A stretch of DNA of 38,002 bases from Jaenimonas drosophilae. Its lineage: Eukaryota > Euglenozoa > Kinetoplastea > Trypanosomatida > Trypanosomatidae. Below, in pieces: positions 29,101 through 36,139 of the stretch. The notes beneath the pieces are model-generated. The model ran no database searches, was not told the DNA's origin, and saw only the letters and a list, made by a program, of their open reading frames with translations. The position numbers and the translations under genes are program-made. The stretch spans positions 1 through 38,002 of the forward strand of contig JASAON010001481.1 of NCBI GenBank assembly GCA_030849065.1, given 5' to 3'. Numbering within the stretch: the stretch's first letter is position 1; each line of letters begins with the position of its first letter.

Positions 29101-32100
29101 AACCAGCATGGTGTGCCCTCAACCGATCCTCCAGAGGATGCGTTCAAGCCTTTGATCTTCCTTGGCCATGGCCCGCTCGTGGATGCCTTCGTTTGCCCTG
29201 AAATCCCACGCCGCCACCGTCTTGGAATCTACGCCCTTATGCGTCGGATTTCGACGCGCTGGATGCTGTTCGGAGGTGCCTGCTCCAACTACGAGAATCT
29301 TTTGGTTGAGTTCCTAAACTTTGAGTGCACCGGCAGTGCCATTCTCTCAGCCATTGATCCAGATGTCAAGGACCAGATCATTGCATGCTTGAAGAATGGA
29401 GAGGGAGTTCTTCTTCGGGATGTAAATGACCAACCGGAAATTGATCTTGTCCGGCTGCTGTGCCCTCTCTTGGAGAAGCTGAATGCGTATCGAGAGAAAC
29501 CCGACAACAAGACCAAAATTTCCTACGACATCTTTGGTCGGGAGGTGGAGGTGCATCCAAAGTTTTTCCTCATTTGCACATCCAAGGCCCTCGTTACGAG
29601 AGAAACCACCGCGGCGCAGTGGCTCGACGTCATGAATCTCTTCACACCCATGGAACGCAAGTACCGATTTGAGGCCCTTCTTCTACAGACGACTCCACCA
29701 GAGGTGAAGGGCGCTGTTGAGGACATGAAGAATAAGCGCGAACGACTGTATGAGGAGATGCTTGCGTTCATTGATGCCCACAGAACTGCAGTGGATTTGT
29801 TGTGTTTGGACATTGCCGACATTGCGCGCGGGGCGGATAATGAGCTGAATGCACTAGAGACCGCCCTCACAGATGTGGACAACCACGATGGTCAGCTCCT
29901 GCAAATCACCATGCACATTCAAGCCCTCCGCAAGCAGCAACTGGATGCTTGGAGCCCAGTTGAAGCAACGCTGCACCATTCTGCAGATGTGCTGAGGCTT
30001 ATTGAGAAGCAGAAACTGTGCCGCTCATTTGATGATCGTATCCTTGACGTCTTCATTGGCAACATGGCCACACTGTCCCCCGAGCTGCAAGCACGACTGA
30101 TGCCGCAACAGTTCTCGGAGCTACCCTTGGATCAGAAGTACTTCTATGGCCTCGTGAACTACATCGACCGAGTAGTGCGATGCTTCTTGGCTGGATGGCC
30201 CTACCCATTGAGAGGGCTCTTCTCCTTGCTCTTTTTTGCTGGCACGGTACACGACTGCGAGGAGATACGCTCAAAGCGTGGAGAGCTTTTCCCTGAGAGT
30301 GTTGAGCTGCTCAATGGTGCCCAGTACAAGGCACTTCGGACCGTTCTGAGTGATCGAGGCGATCTCAGCATTAGCTCTCTCAATTCCCAGCCAGAGGCTT
30401 CGTCGACCCTGACCTTTTTCATTCTGAAGACGTATGAGAGCAGCAGTGACCCACTACTGAAATTCATTGCGGCTGATTCGCAATCAATGGACTTTGCGGT
30501 GGACGCAAGAGATCGTCAACTTTATGCCAACCTCATCCACCAAGGATCTCACATTGAGCAGTTGTTCCGTTCCTTAGCCGAGTTGGATCTTGCCAAGGTG
30601 GAGGAGAGTGCAGCTGCCTTGTTCACATCCTTCTTCTACGCCGTCAAGAGTACCCGGGCACAGGGCTTCGATACTGACTCGCCGAAGAGCGTAGGTGGGA
30701 GCGCCCCTTCAACCCCTAGTCGCTCGTGCTCACTGACTCCAACGAGTGTGTCCAGTGAACAGCACTTGACCAATTTGGCCTTTGCAGATGTCTTCCCAGA
30801 AGACTTGCTTACTGAGGCTTCCCAGTACTGTATGCCCTTGTACTACCGCTCCGTGTTCCCATCAACGACGCTGAAGGAGTTACGACGACGGGCCTCCGGA
30901 ATGAAGTGGGGATTTCAGTGGTTCCACATTGGATCGGTTGAAGACGTCACTCACTTGGCGCGGCGAATGACACAGTGTTTCTACTCTAAGCCCGGTGATC
31001 GGAAGGGAATGCTCCTGGTGGCTTATGCCGATGGATTCCGCTTTGCGGGTAGTCCCTCAATCGGAAGCAACGTCCCCCGCTTGGTGGACCTCCAGGTAAG
31101 CGAACAGCGAGAGTTGGCGCGTAGCTTTCACAGACTCCTTTCACTATTTGCTGGTGGTATTACGTCCAAGGTGAGCTTTCTCGGAGTAAATAGCACTGTT
31201 CCGGTTTGCCTAGCCGTTGTTTGTAGTCAGGAGTCGCATCAGCTTCTATGGAGCTTTCCTGAGGCTCATAGCCCTCATGGCTTGTGCTTCTACAGCTCTC
31301 GCCACTTTGAGTCCCCGCGGCAACACTTGCTGGATCTTCTGCGGAGCGACACCATTATCCAGGGAGCGAAGTGGGAGGCTGCGGCAGAAGCAAAGGCTAA
31401 ACGGCTTGCTGCCGCTCATCAAGCTGCCATGGAACAAAATGAAACCTCCATCAGTGGCAGCATATCTGGCCGAAAATTCCACGGGTCAAAGCGCATGATT
31501 GATGAGCCATCCACAACGACAGTTGAGCGAATGGCGGTACTTGTGGTGAAGGAGCTTGTGGTGATTCACACAGCCATGGCAGAGCGGTTCCTCATGGATT
31601 TCCAAGAATGGCGCTACGAGCATGGTGACACGGTGTCAATACCTCCTTTTGGTATAGACGACGACAATCTGAGAAACCTCCTCCAAATTCTGTCCGGCTG
31701 GATTACATTTCATTCAGAAAAACCATCCGCCGATGTCGACACAAGCCGAGTAGAGGTACTCACGGACCATACATCGTCAGACTTACAATCTCACCATGCT
31801 GGAGGTAGTTCACTTCTTCTAAAGGAGCAGCCCTCTGTGTTTGCGGACCCAAAGGCTACACCATCACAGGATCGCAAGGCACATATGGCGTACTTGCTGT
31901 GTCGCAATCGACGACTGGCATGGCGATTGCACCTGCCCATGTCCTCAACCGCAGATGGCGAAGTGCCGTCACTGATGCACATTGCACAGAGTGTCCAAAG
32001 CGGCAGTCCGGTTCGGGGTTTCAATGGTGGTGGTGGGCGTGCTGCTGATCCGCTTGCCTCTGATTTAGACAACAGTGATGACGAAATGATCAGTGTGCTC

Positions 32101-33942
32101 TTTTCCCTATTCCAGAAGCTCTCTCACCAGGTCTTCTTCCAGGTGGAGATGCCTACCACTGAGCTCGCGGCGTCGGAGTGGCTAATTGACCAGATTGTTG
32201 TGGCTCCTAGTGCGACTGGAGTGGTGAGCTGCAATCTCACCAATATCTTCCCGCCGTGCCCACTACTTCTGGATGCCGAGACAAGCTTCAAGGATTGGAC
32301 CATGGAGATCAGCAGCAACCCATCTCACCTTGATGAGCTGAGCTGTGATGCCGCGGCTGTAGGAGAACACCGGCGACGAATGCAGGTACAGGTGCGGGCA
32401 ATTCTTTTTTCTTCTCCCACTGATGCTGAGGCACATGGTGAAGTCCAGCGGCCAAGTCCGGCCGGCACAATCCCGAGGGAACTGCCAGCGCTTCCGAGCC
32501 TTGTCCTGGAGGAGGAGAGCTCAAGGATTGCTGGGGATGCTGCTGATACTCAGCCCGATGATCCGTGGATGACAAGCGAGTCGATGATTGCATGGAAGTT
32601 GGAGAAGAAGTACGTCCAGCTGCTCATTAACTACTACGCGGTGCACGGTGAATGGACAGTGTGCCACATGATCATGCGCACAGCGCGCTCATTATTGGGC
32701 AGAAACACCTCTGCGACAGCTTCACGGACTCCTGCGCACCAGGTAGCCCTGTGGCTTCCGTGCCTACGCTTCCCAATGGTGGCCGGTTGGCTTCTTGCTG
32801 CGGGTCTCCGCATGCGGCTTCTGCGACACATGCGGGCTAGTGGCGAGCCAGAGATTCCTTCAGATGACATTGATCGGATGATTCTCGTCATCACAGTGAG
32901 GCGGCACCTGACGCCAGGTGATGTGGTTCTGGAGCGCGCTCGTCTTTCCCCACTTCTGTACACGGAGGTTCAGTCAATTACAGGTTGGAGCGATGACCAG
33001 ATGGACTCCTGCAGCTCATCGGTATGGCCTGGCACTCAGAACCGGAATGACGATGAGGATGTTGTTGTGGCCTTTCGAGCGGTTGGGTTCCCCGTGCGCT
33101 ATGCCTTTCCCAACCCCGAGGATGGACCTGCGAAACCATCCTTCGTGCGTATGCTGGACCGAAAGGGAGAGGATGACAGTGATTCATCCTTCATTTGCTC
33201 TCCTTCGCGCTCGTACTCAGATCATGAACCTTCACGAGCGGCTCCCCCGCTTGCTGAGCGCACAGTCACTTTGCCATCCCGTCGAAATCCAACTTCCTTC
33301 ATGTGGAAGATACCGCCGTCCATATCTTATGCGAGTAGCCGCGGCAAGGGGTTGCAGCGGGCCGCCTCCACCTCTCAGCTGAAGCGCCACCTCCCTGGAG
33401 GTGAGCTGGGAAGTACACGTCGCACCACAGGCAAGCCTCACAACGATCTCTTCTTCACTGGGCTAGACGTCGACGGTAGTGTCCTCTACACGGATGACCA
33501 TGCCCCGAAACGAGTAAGCCAAGTGAGCACCATTCCTTTGCCTCTTATCTGTGCCTCAAAGGAGGCTCGGAAAGAGGAGCAGCATCCGACGGGTTTTGTG
33601 GTTGACATGAGCCGATCTTACGGCCACATGTCCTTCAACAGCATGCGCGACCTTATTCCAGATGGGGAGGCTTCAGCTCCTGGAAGCGAATCTTCCTCTC
33701 GATCGGCATCACTGCAGCAGCTCCACGCCGGTGACAGCACCTACGTTCTCCACACGGAGTGGCGCACTCTGCGTGAACTGCATGTGTGCCTGGTATACGA
33801 TGCAAAGGATACTTCCGGAAAGACACCACACGGGCCAGACCGTGGTGGTACGTGGAGTATGGGAGGCACAGTGAATGCTGACCCCGAGAACCGTGAGTTC
33901 CCGCACAAGGGGAGCATGGGCTACCACATTTATGTAGAGTAG
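20176..33942 (+). CDS. Dynein heavy chain-like protein with degenerate AAA1 and AAA4 sites
   Basis: 4588 residues in one uninterrupted frame; the start is the ATG at 20176 (upstream in-frame codons lack an ATG). Order: tail to about 1000; linker (KRVAFPRFNFL segment); AAA1 about 1315-1520; AAA2 1600-1740; AAA3 1930-2150; AAA4 2380-2480; stalk coiled coil 1 about 2590-2735; microtubule-binding region 2740-2860; coiled coil 2 to about 2920; AAA5, AAA6 and C-terminal domain, with Ser-rich insertions around 4340-4540. Nucleotide sites: AAA1 Walker A is replaced by CGDSAKES (1346-1353) and Walker B by LDG (D1397-G1398); AAA2 Walker A GPPFSGKT (1616-1623) is intact; AAA3 has GLMGSGKST (1958-1966) and VVCIDDL (2018-2024); AAA4 has GASRFGYH (2394-2401) without Lys. 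The tail is shorter than in most axonemal chains. Cargo and location are unknown; a flagellar role is possible. A DNHD1-type divergent chain is one candidate class. Confidence 0.93.
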   Translation: MDKAKCEERAFSRFEKVLRVYWDGIPVPPFCEDGEALRNTFSVRQLAYSADYYGETSEISLDPEESDDRGFRVLSSLEGPTTSLSSRIGSHYSPLVGTFRYRESETHTKSSSRQGASGPRCAEKKTVRIPLEPCEGPDDFDDDIRWTYRKYLRMTKVVELYEPLVKESAPINRESLRRIVVRATRGLNLGSKEWVVRETCCISDEYTRWITESIYYYMSINAVFRRILAPLQLKERPDRTKFSIIAPSPDERAISRALFETAKKNIEGSLMWSKETGSYFTALKVCWDARFRRIALFDLTTSSWTVDAGHFLRQIVTSMRAAFTRIRIDFYTNVEDFFFGYISNSKDVLSMDEAKLEASPFYRIFTATRMFLVNHLRTIVFDGLDLLIAFFSCNNRRGQRISRTTASKHPVLSVDLVVGENYQPRCPGFARIQFGVSELFEDLTRIVNELPRAETVVLRTLNLRNESINAVTPVELACARAALMDILDEVSSTIDELAYRYSKFSTLPVQFIAVARSGNLDDVKYHVEFIRASIREIRRVSPDIVYCGCFAINCQAVKKQFCANWESFLSRFVEELHNAAHLAITIAEEKCTRTQEVLQRVPTTVGELEEYLAEVIAATDLTEAVRTEDCQKAIAMINCMEENQIPVDNHLFFSSMTLMRWPEVLKKEVQNAEEVKRRCHPLLLAQLNALRAETRQHVKTLGTGVTELYNMFNLEICDIAAQTCDELRELVDQITHAVESIAHQEKALNVPVVDKFDDLYTLMNYFDTIEQFWTTVYRATTLREYYSSPVSSLNATKMIDNVREWRRLIHCSTRSLRSFSPLVRLGKQQELALANFECLEDLLRLITTPGLRKNHWKEIVRLLSSKLNEDVVVSAGDLTLQKLLDGGILDIMKDLSRIAYLAKSDFDAETALEEMKSTAKKTYFQMVTVNDEPVSRLIIADSCRTAILVKTEEFIRGCRQIRKKTGVSALVMKMLNEWESASEKTLDTFSETKLIEDQWGTMHTYLGSLHKVSKSGQLRSEEQIIMEKLDRAAEAYNSLNIMLSKPQSSLYMAIVQESMWELLLIVKTAMDEVRGLLGDVLEQKRVAFPRFNFLTDAQLLTFLSASNTKSFIRLLPYMYSRITNVEIDKGFVVAYSGEDGASIRMHTPVEITDQFSEKWMQTFDREVSRSLFVEMRRCYEKFSQVDLDDWVLNSCTQLTNMGLRLVHTRDMVDAIRLAGVPGLTAYRSKINSIRAELSRIMQEAELSHSDKARLSSAITYVLHTEIEVRHAIGNNITSLEELNSTVMLHTEMTDTTIMVRMLSMSFEYGFEFLGNYSFSYFTSETVEKLIATFIKGMVGRTTPIVCGDSAKESVLRFLSILFGRYIMHVECYSGLTESILRPLVRGSIEVGTILCLDGCEELQDTVRESLAGILNQANEALLREKRTPYVTLPLGPEGTPISVTVSRRFQAVLSTERKQIPHSLLLDYRPIYIPQLDYGEVIRGSLCAFGITAPTSTQSVQFAALYQQFNELDPRTFSNRGLMDVLRNVKPTDGAHVMERLCDSFVKVFLSVLQQNERLLELFRWHIENTLTLSDAEHTKMMLEEKVNLKSKMNLQDAFTRFSELASASSCCIITGPPFSGKTRLWKRYVGEKKHTVIATSLVSASEFYGVGTTPGTISRIAMRTSVTEKYFLIVEDDENTQSSLSMGWPVSSRIPGIAQHFIIGPAFCVIVAACRLHRATPRLAGQFTVFSLSTKPDWRKFLKSNLRGTTCSEVVARIIELLLPVMMERLRESGSSASVSGPASNDEVELYAAGSRCVSFYRKWQEYTQSCFVNGDEDEMSGQITEKTFSAQCGVFAVTWAMGLSLAPPDRFLVMKALRDVEKDFLDLMDSCAVTERVLPPLGSEATNILDLVSTPLGWKSFAEAAEHGINMSWSKYTSINSQSSAWTQIFPMASRASALCAIECLLDCGQSVTVSGLMGSGKSTLLQTLRQCDRWTTYLVSTNKGLDTTNIQDGMARCLSRRSDGRYAPPVGRKLVVCIDDLHLSPPVEKDLPLAGRLIAFCEKYAAINTLSLGYIPTTDIVFLGSTLPMKYSRSMASSCMDVYLPLLDGDELLSGLSQIFDAACARKRVELFPNACASFISLTHCCFIKILAGVKALDLGPLSEENSNPMTASSGKPEDFLSHRFLVALRAADFARQHMLTAAADYQVAVYTFKAVNDLYQSLLMTEAPRFVKQLREGVVRAAEECLRSCVRDEVRFDSLMNDYSEVLSDKIISADRDRVSEWIMEFEVTVDEMREDVLETMLDKKTATKNQSSLTVDTVSRANRSMLVHYSHFSSMNAPTSRAQTPIMRRTSSRLSTGNKRVRTASLNAKSGIQTRRYVSPTYQTTWLTMHSLFIYNSVQVAECHLALIGASRFGYHRLLRLVCSATRIPLALLREYRSDYTFETFKKEMRSIITFFWQNDTRVVVYVPSGLLTIAGIARQVDILIRTGDVSELFTVEELLRLVKGYQMPQLRSLRPLTLGDDAEIRRRVRRCLSFVLQVPDEVSLKRLSIDYPAVSSMTTVVMHSPETHATMLKDLSMSVVCEDEDEQPEPSFHISSSKTKLRASEVAYLVWQVYSMVARERETSVEQLIAFAGLVKKLREIRLDAMQHYARTSSILKTRGDEVVKEMNRERDEMVRTSEALEVAKERIALLLTRHQKEQDDHEQFTAEIKKQEENMKKASNTIAQWEAKIKDNQARADHALNVTIQKLRKVKTTQIRSFATTRLPEKGMLFLKALYRVLGDELPRHDKSSELWSLSMKWICRPDFVEKLAALSPQRVVDAETLLCFQQELSEVRFGSVMPYAHVISEFMLSFMECVRLRRVENLQEWAELDATKTKHLELINQAVTMYQQAENFEVKAAKTKKSIAELEKKCKDMNDTIYNLSESQRRLNRYVGLVDRFARFIHNDEHPDKCMNALSSEGDILLVASFYTLTAMDTECEALYRKLQGLLNQHGVPSTDPPEDAFKPLIFLGHGPLVDAFVCPEIPRRHRLGIYALMRRISTRWMLFGGACSNYENLLVEFLNFECTGSAILSAIDPDVKDQIIACLKNGEGVLLRDVNDQPEIDLVRLLCPLLEKLNAYREKPDNKTKISYDIFGREVEVHPKFFLICTSKALVTRETTAAQWLDVMNLFTPMERKYRFEALLLQTTPPEVKGAVEDMKNKRERLYEEMLAFIDAHRTAVDLLCLDIADIARGADNELNALETALTDVDNHDGQLLQITMHIQALRKQQLDAWSPVEATLHHSADVLRLIEKQKLCRSFDDRILDVFIGNMATLSPELQARLMPQQFSELPLDQKYFYGLVNYIDRVVRCFLAGWPYPLRGLFSLLFFAGTVHDCEEIRSKRGELFPESVELLNGAQYKALRTVLSDRGDLSISSLNSQPEASSTLTFFILKTYESSSDPLLKFIAADSQSMDFAVDARDRQLYANLIHQGSHIEQLFRSLAELDLAKVEESAAALFTSFFYAVKSTRAQGFDTDSPKSVGGSAPSTPSRSCSLTPTSVSSEQHLTNLAFADVFPEDLLTEASQYCMPLYYRSVFPSTTLKELRRRASGMKWGFQWFHIGSVEDVTHLARRMTQCFYSKPGDRKGMLLVAYADGFRFAGSPSIGSNVPRLVDLQVSEQRELARSFHRLLSLFAGGITSKVSFLGVNSTVPVCLAVVCSQESHQLLWSFPEAHSPHGLCFYSSRHFESPRQHLLDLLRSDTIIQGAKWEAAAEAKAKRLAAAHQAAMEQNETSISGSISGRKFHGSKRMIDEPSTTTVERMAVLVVKELVVIHTAMAERFLMDFQEWRYEHGDTVSIPPFGIDDDNLRNLLQILSGWITFHSEKPSADVDTSRVEVLTDHTSSDLQSHHAGGSSLLLKEQPSVFADPKATPSQDRKAHMAYLLCRNRRLAWRLHLPMSSTADGEVPSLMHIAQSVQSGSPVRGFNGGGGRAADPLASDLDNSDDEMISVLFSLFQKLSHQVFFQVEMPTTELAASEWLIDQIVVAPSATGVVSCNLTNIFPPCPLLLDAETSFKDWTMEISSNPSHLDELSCDAAAVGEHRRRMQVQVRAILFSSPTDAEAHGEVQRPSPAGTIPRELPALPSLVLEEESSRIAGDAADTQPDDPWMTSESMIAWKLEKKYVQLLINYYAVHGEWTVCHMIMRTARSLLGRNTSATASRTPAHQVALWLPCLRFPMVAGWLLAAGLRMRLLRHMRASGEPEIPSDDIDRMILVITVRRHLTPGDVVLERARLSPLLYTEVQSITGWSDDQMDSCSSSVWPGTQNRNDDEDVVVAFRAVGFPVRYAFPNPEDGPAKPSFVRMLDRKGEDDSDSSFICSPSRSYSDHEPSRAAPPLAERTVTLPSRRNPTSFMWKIPPSISYASSRGKGLQRAASTSQLKRHLPGGELGSTRRTTGKPHNDLFFTGLDVDGSVLYTDDHAPKRVSQVSTIPLPLICASKEARKEEQHPTGFVVDMSRSYGHMSFNSMRDLIPDGEASAPGSESSSRSASLQQLHAGDSTYVLHTEWRTLRELHVCLVYDAKDTSGKTPHGPDRGGTWSMGGTVNADPENREFPHKGSMGYHIYVE

Positions 33943-34313
33943 GCCGAGGACCTTCATCTCCTCCACCACTCACGACTCTCGTTTGACCCGTTCAACGATG
34001 GAGACGTGCTGTAAAGTAAATTATGCCAAGTTGAGGACGTCACTGTCCACACACAACTGACTGAGCATGCATCTCCTTGTTGTGGAACACCTACACCATT
34101 CACATTTCTTCTCCTCCCGTCTTGCTATAGGGTGCCGCTGGAGATAGGCTCCTTATCACACCCTTCGTACCAGAGAGGTCTTTCCTCACGAGATTCCTCT
34201 GCTGCTAGCGTTGAAAGGGTCGTCTTCGCCCATTCCCCTTGGACTGTGCCTCGCACTCATACCCTTCCCTTCTTTCTTGACGCTTTTTTTTTTGCACATT
34301 CACCGTCAGCCAG
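33943..34313. other. Intergenic spacer after the dynein heavy chain
   Basis: A 371-base spacer with the dynein 3'UTR and a pyrimidine-rich 5' flank of the next gene. I see no further gene or RNA in it. Confidence 0.5.
34261..34309 (+). promoter_or_regulatory. Probable spliced-leader acceptor for the WW-like membrane protein
   Basis: A C/T-rich stretch with a T10 run (34284-34293) is followed by CGTCAG, with AG at 34308-34309, and a second CAG directly before the ATG at 34314. Confidence 0.55.
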
Positions 34314-35444
34314 ATGGCGAAATCCGATTTAGCCCCCCATGTGGAGACGAGGCCGAGTACAGGGAGTTTTCCCAACCATGGGGGCTTATTCTCATTTGCA
34401 TCTCTTCGGTCTCTTCGCGACTTGAAGACGAAGTTGTACTCAGCAGACTCGGAGTCCGATGCTATCAAGGCAGTGTTCAGCGTGGTTCCACCATGGGTTC
34501 CCGTAGCTGGATTGGTGTCCGCAGCAGGTCTCTACTATTTGGTATTCCGTGTTCGGGTGTTCTTGGCCAGGTGGCGTCTGGCAGTGCGCCGCCGGGCGGA
34601 GCGGCGGTTTGAACTTTTGGCAAATCTTCGAGACGTTTCCATGGGTCAGACTGCGGTCGGCGCCGCGGTTGAGGCGCTTGGCGATGATGATGTAGAGGAT
34701 GAGGAGGATGAAGATGATGAGACCGCTGTCTCCATGCGCGATGTGGATGAATTCCGTAGTAGTTTGGGTATTCGCCTGCCGCGCGACGAGGACTTACTCA
34801 CCATGGTAGAGAAAATGCTTATGGTGGACCCCATTCCTGATGGATGGGTTCTCTATCGCACCACCGCAGGCATCATTCGCTTCATTAACCTCAATACACA
34901 GGAGCTCTTCTTCTTCCACCCAGGAAAGGCAAAGGAACAACAATTTATCGATGCCGAACTGAAGAAGCGAAACCGTCAGGCGATGGAGTCCAAGTACACC
35001 TTTTCGTGCGAGGATGACGGTTTGACTAATCAGTCGTTGACCTTCACTCCAGAACGGGCTTCGGCGTCTATAGCCAATGGTGCAAGCCCTTCACCTCTTA
35101 ACTTCGATGATGCGGGCGACGAGGATGCCCACAGCCCACAGGCCAGTGCTTTCCAGCGCGTGTTCCACTTCTTTTTGGAGAAGGAAAGACGTAAGATTCA
35201 AGAGGAGGTCGCACGAACTCGTGGCCAGAGCGAGGGTAGGTCAGCAGTGCGAAGTGGTGGACCCGGGGAGCTGGCACCAGGATCACCCGGGGCACCAACC
35301 GTGGCACGCGACACGACTGTTGCGTCCAGCGTCACTGCCGGCCGCGTCGCCGCAAGTGCCAGCCAGCGACATTGCGTTCCAACATCTAGTACATCGCGAG
35401 TGGTAGCCAGTAGTGCCATCCATGGTGGACGCGGGAGTTCATAG
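34314..35444 (+). CDS. Membrane-anchored protein with WW-like module, 376 residues
   Basis: I do not recognise it by name. There is no signal peptide. One membrane span lies at about 57-78 (VVPPWVPVAGLVSAAGLYYLVF), followed by a strongly basic segment (RVRVFLARWRLAVRRRAERR), which predicts that the C-terminal part stays in the cytosol. Residues 124-136 are almost all Asp/Glu. Residues 156-204 (DEDLLTMVEKMLMVDPIP, then GWVLYRTTAGIIRFINLNT and ELFFFHP) resemble the helix-plus-WW arrangement seen in CEP164-type proteins: W178 is the first Trp, the second is replaced by Phe, and the final Pro is P203. Residues 285-303 are a charged helix, and the last 70 residues are Ser/Ala/Thr/Gly-rich. A ciliary role is speculative. 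Confidence 0.75.
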   Translation: MAKSDLAPHVETRPSTGSFPNHGGLFSFASLRSLRDLKTKLYSADSESDAIKAVFSVVPPWVPVAGLVSAAGLYYLVFRVRVFLARWRLAVRRRAERRFELLANLRDVSMGQTAVGAAVEALGDDDVEDEEDEDDETAVSMRDVDEFRSSLGIRLPRDEDLLTMVEKMLMVDPIPDGWVLYRTTAGIIRFINLNTQELFFFHPGKAKEQQFIDAELKKRNRQAMESKYTFSCEDDGLTNQSLTFTPERASASIANGASPSPLNFDDAGDEDAHSPQASAFQRVFHFFLEKERRKIQEEVARTRGQSEGRSAVRSGGPGELAPGSPGAPTVARDTTVASSVTAGRVAASASQRHCVPTSSTSRVVASSAIHGGRGSS

Positions 35445-35540
35445 TGGAAGAAAAATCAATGTGAATCCGGAATCCAGGAACGGGGGAGGGTGGAATTTTG
35501 AGATCAGTTTTTGTCTGCCCCTTCCCCATTTCACACCACG

Positions 35541-35555
35541 GTTTTTTTTTTTCAG
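35541..35555 (+). promoter_or_regulatory. Orphan splice-acceptor-like site
   Basis: A T11 run followed directly by CAG, as strong as the acceptors of neighbouring genes, but about 580 bases before the next accepted start codon. It may be an alternative acceptor for L7a or mark an unrecognised transcript. Confidence 0.35.
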
Positions 35556-36090
35556 GAGGTTGGAGTGAGGTGCTGAGATTGTCTTTGTCTCTGTTTCTTC
35601 TCCCCTTCAGTGTAGCGAGTGCAGTTGACGGTTTCTGTGGCTGTGAGAATCAAGTCCCGCGTGTGTGCTCTTTTGCCCCTCTTTTTTTCGTAATGCCAAC
35701 AATCAACTTCCACTGAACTGAAGGGCTTACACACATGCGATTCAGTGCATGCGTGTACGTTCTTTATACAGCCTCGCCTCGCCCAACATCATCATCTTTT
35801 TGCCCTTCTGTTTTGGCTCTTGATCACGGGTGGCTGGGCAACGCTTGCTGTATCTGAAACAACACGCAGCGCCGACACCAGTGGGGGAAAGAAGAAAACT
35901 GGAGCACTACGCGCACAAGTTCTCCACGTCCTCCACTGCCTAGCATCGGCAGAAGTCAGCAAGGTGATCTGCACTATGGTGGTCAATGCCTCTTCTCTAC
36001 TCTCACCTGGTTCACTGGGCAAGTGCTGTTTCGCCCCAAAACTTATGTTCTTTTCATTTATGTGGGTAGTCCATCACATCCATCTCTCTG

Positions 36091-36120
36091 CTTCACCCAA
36101 TCTTTTTCTTCCCATTACAG
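36091..36120 (+). promoter_or_regulatory. Probable spliced-leader acceptor for L7a copy 1
   Basis: A pyrimidine-rich tract ending in ATTACAG, with AG at 36119-36120, leaves a 19-nt 5'UTR before the ATG at 36140. Confidence 0.6.
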
Positions 36121-36139
36121 TTCCACAGCGTCAACCAGT

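Larger units (their letters stand above)
35445..36139. other. Long intergenic spacer upstream of ribosomal protein L7a
   Basis: A 695-base gap. It contains an acceptor-like T11-CAG at 35542-35555, a second CT-rich tract ending in CAG near 35610, and the L7a acceptor at 36119-36120. A frame overlapping the L7a start (from 35745) looks signal-peptide-like but opens with GTG and lacks an early ATG. The only ATG frames are very short, for example seven codons at 35693. It may be a long UTR or hold a small RNA; neither is shown. Confidence 0.5.

Noticed and set aside
20176..33942. Dynein heavy chain as a decaying pseudogene
   Set aside because: There is no stop or frameshift in 4588 codons, and AAA2, AAA3, stalk and linker motifs are kept. 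Loss is confined to specific sites.
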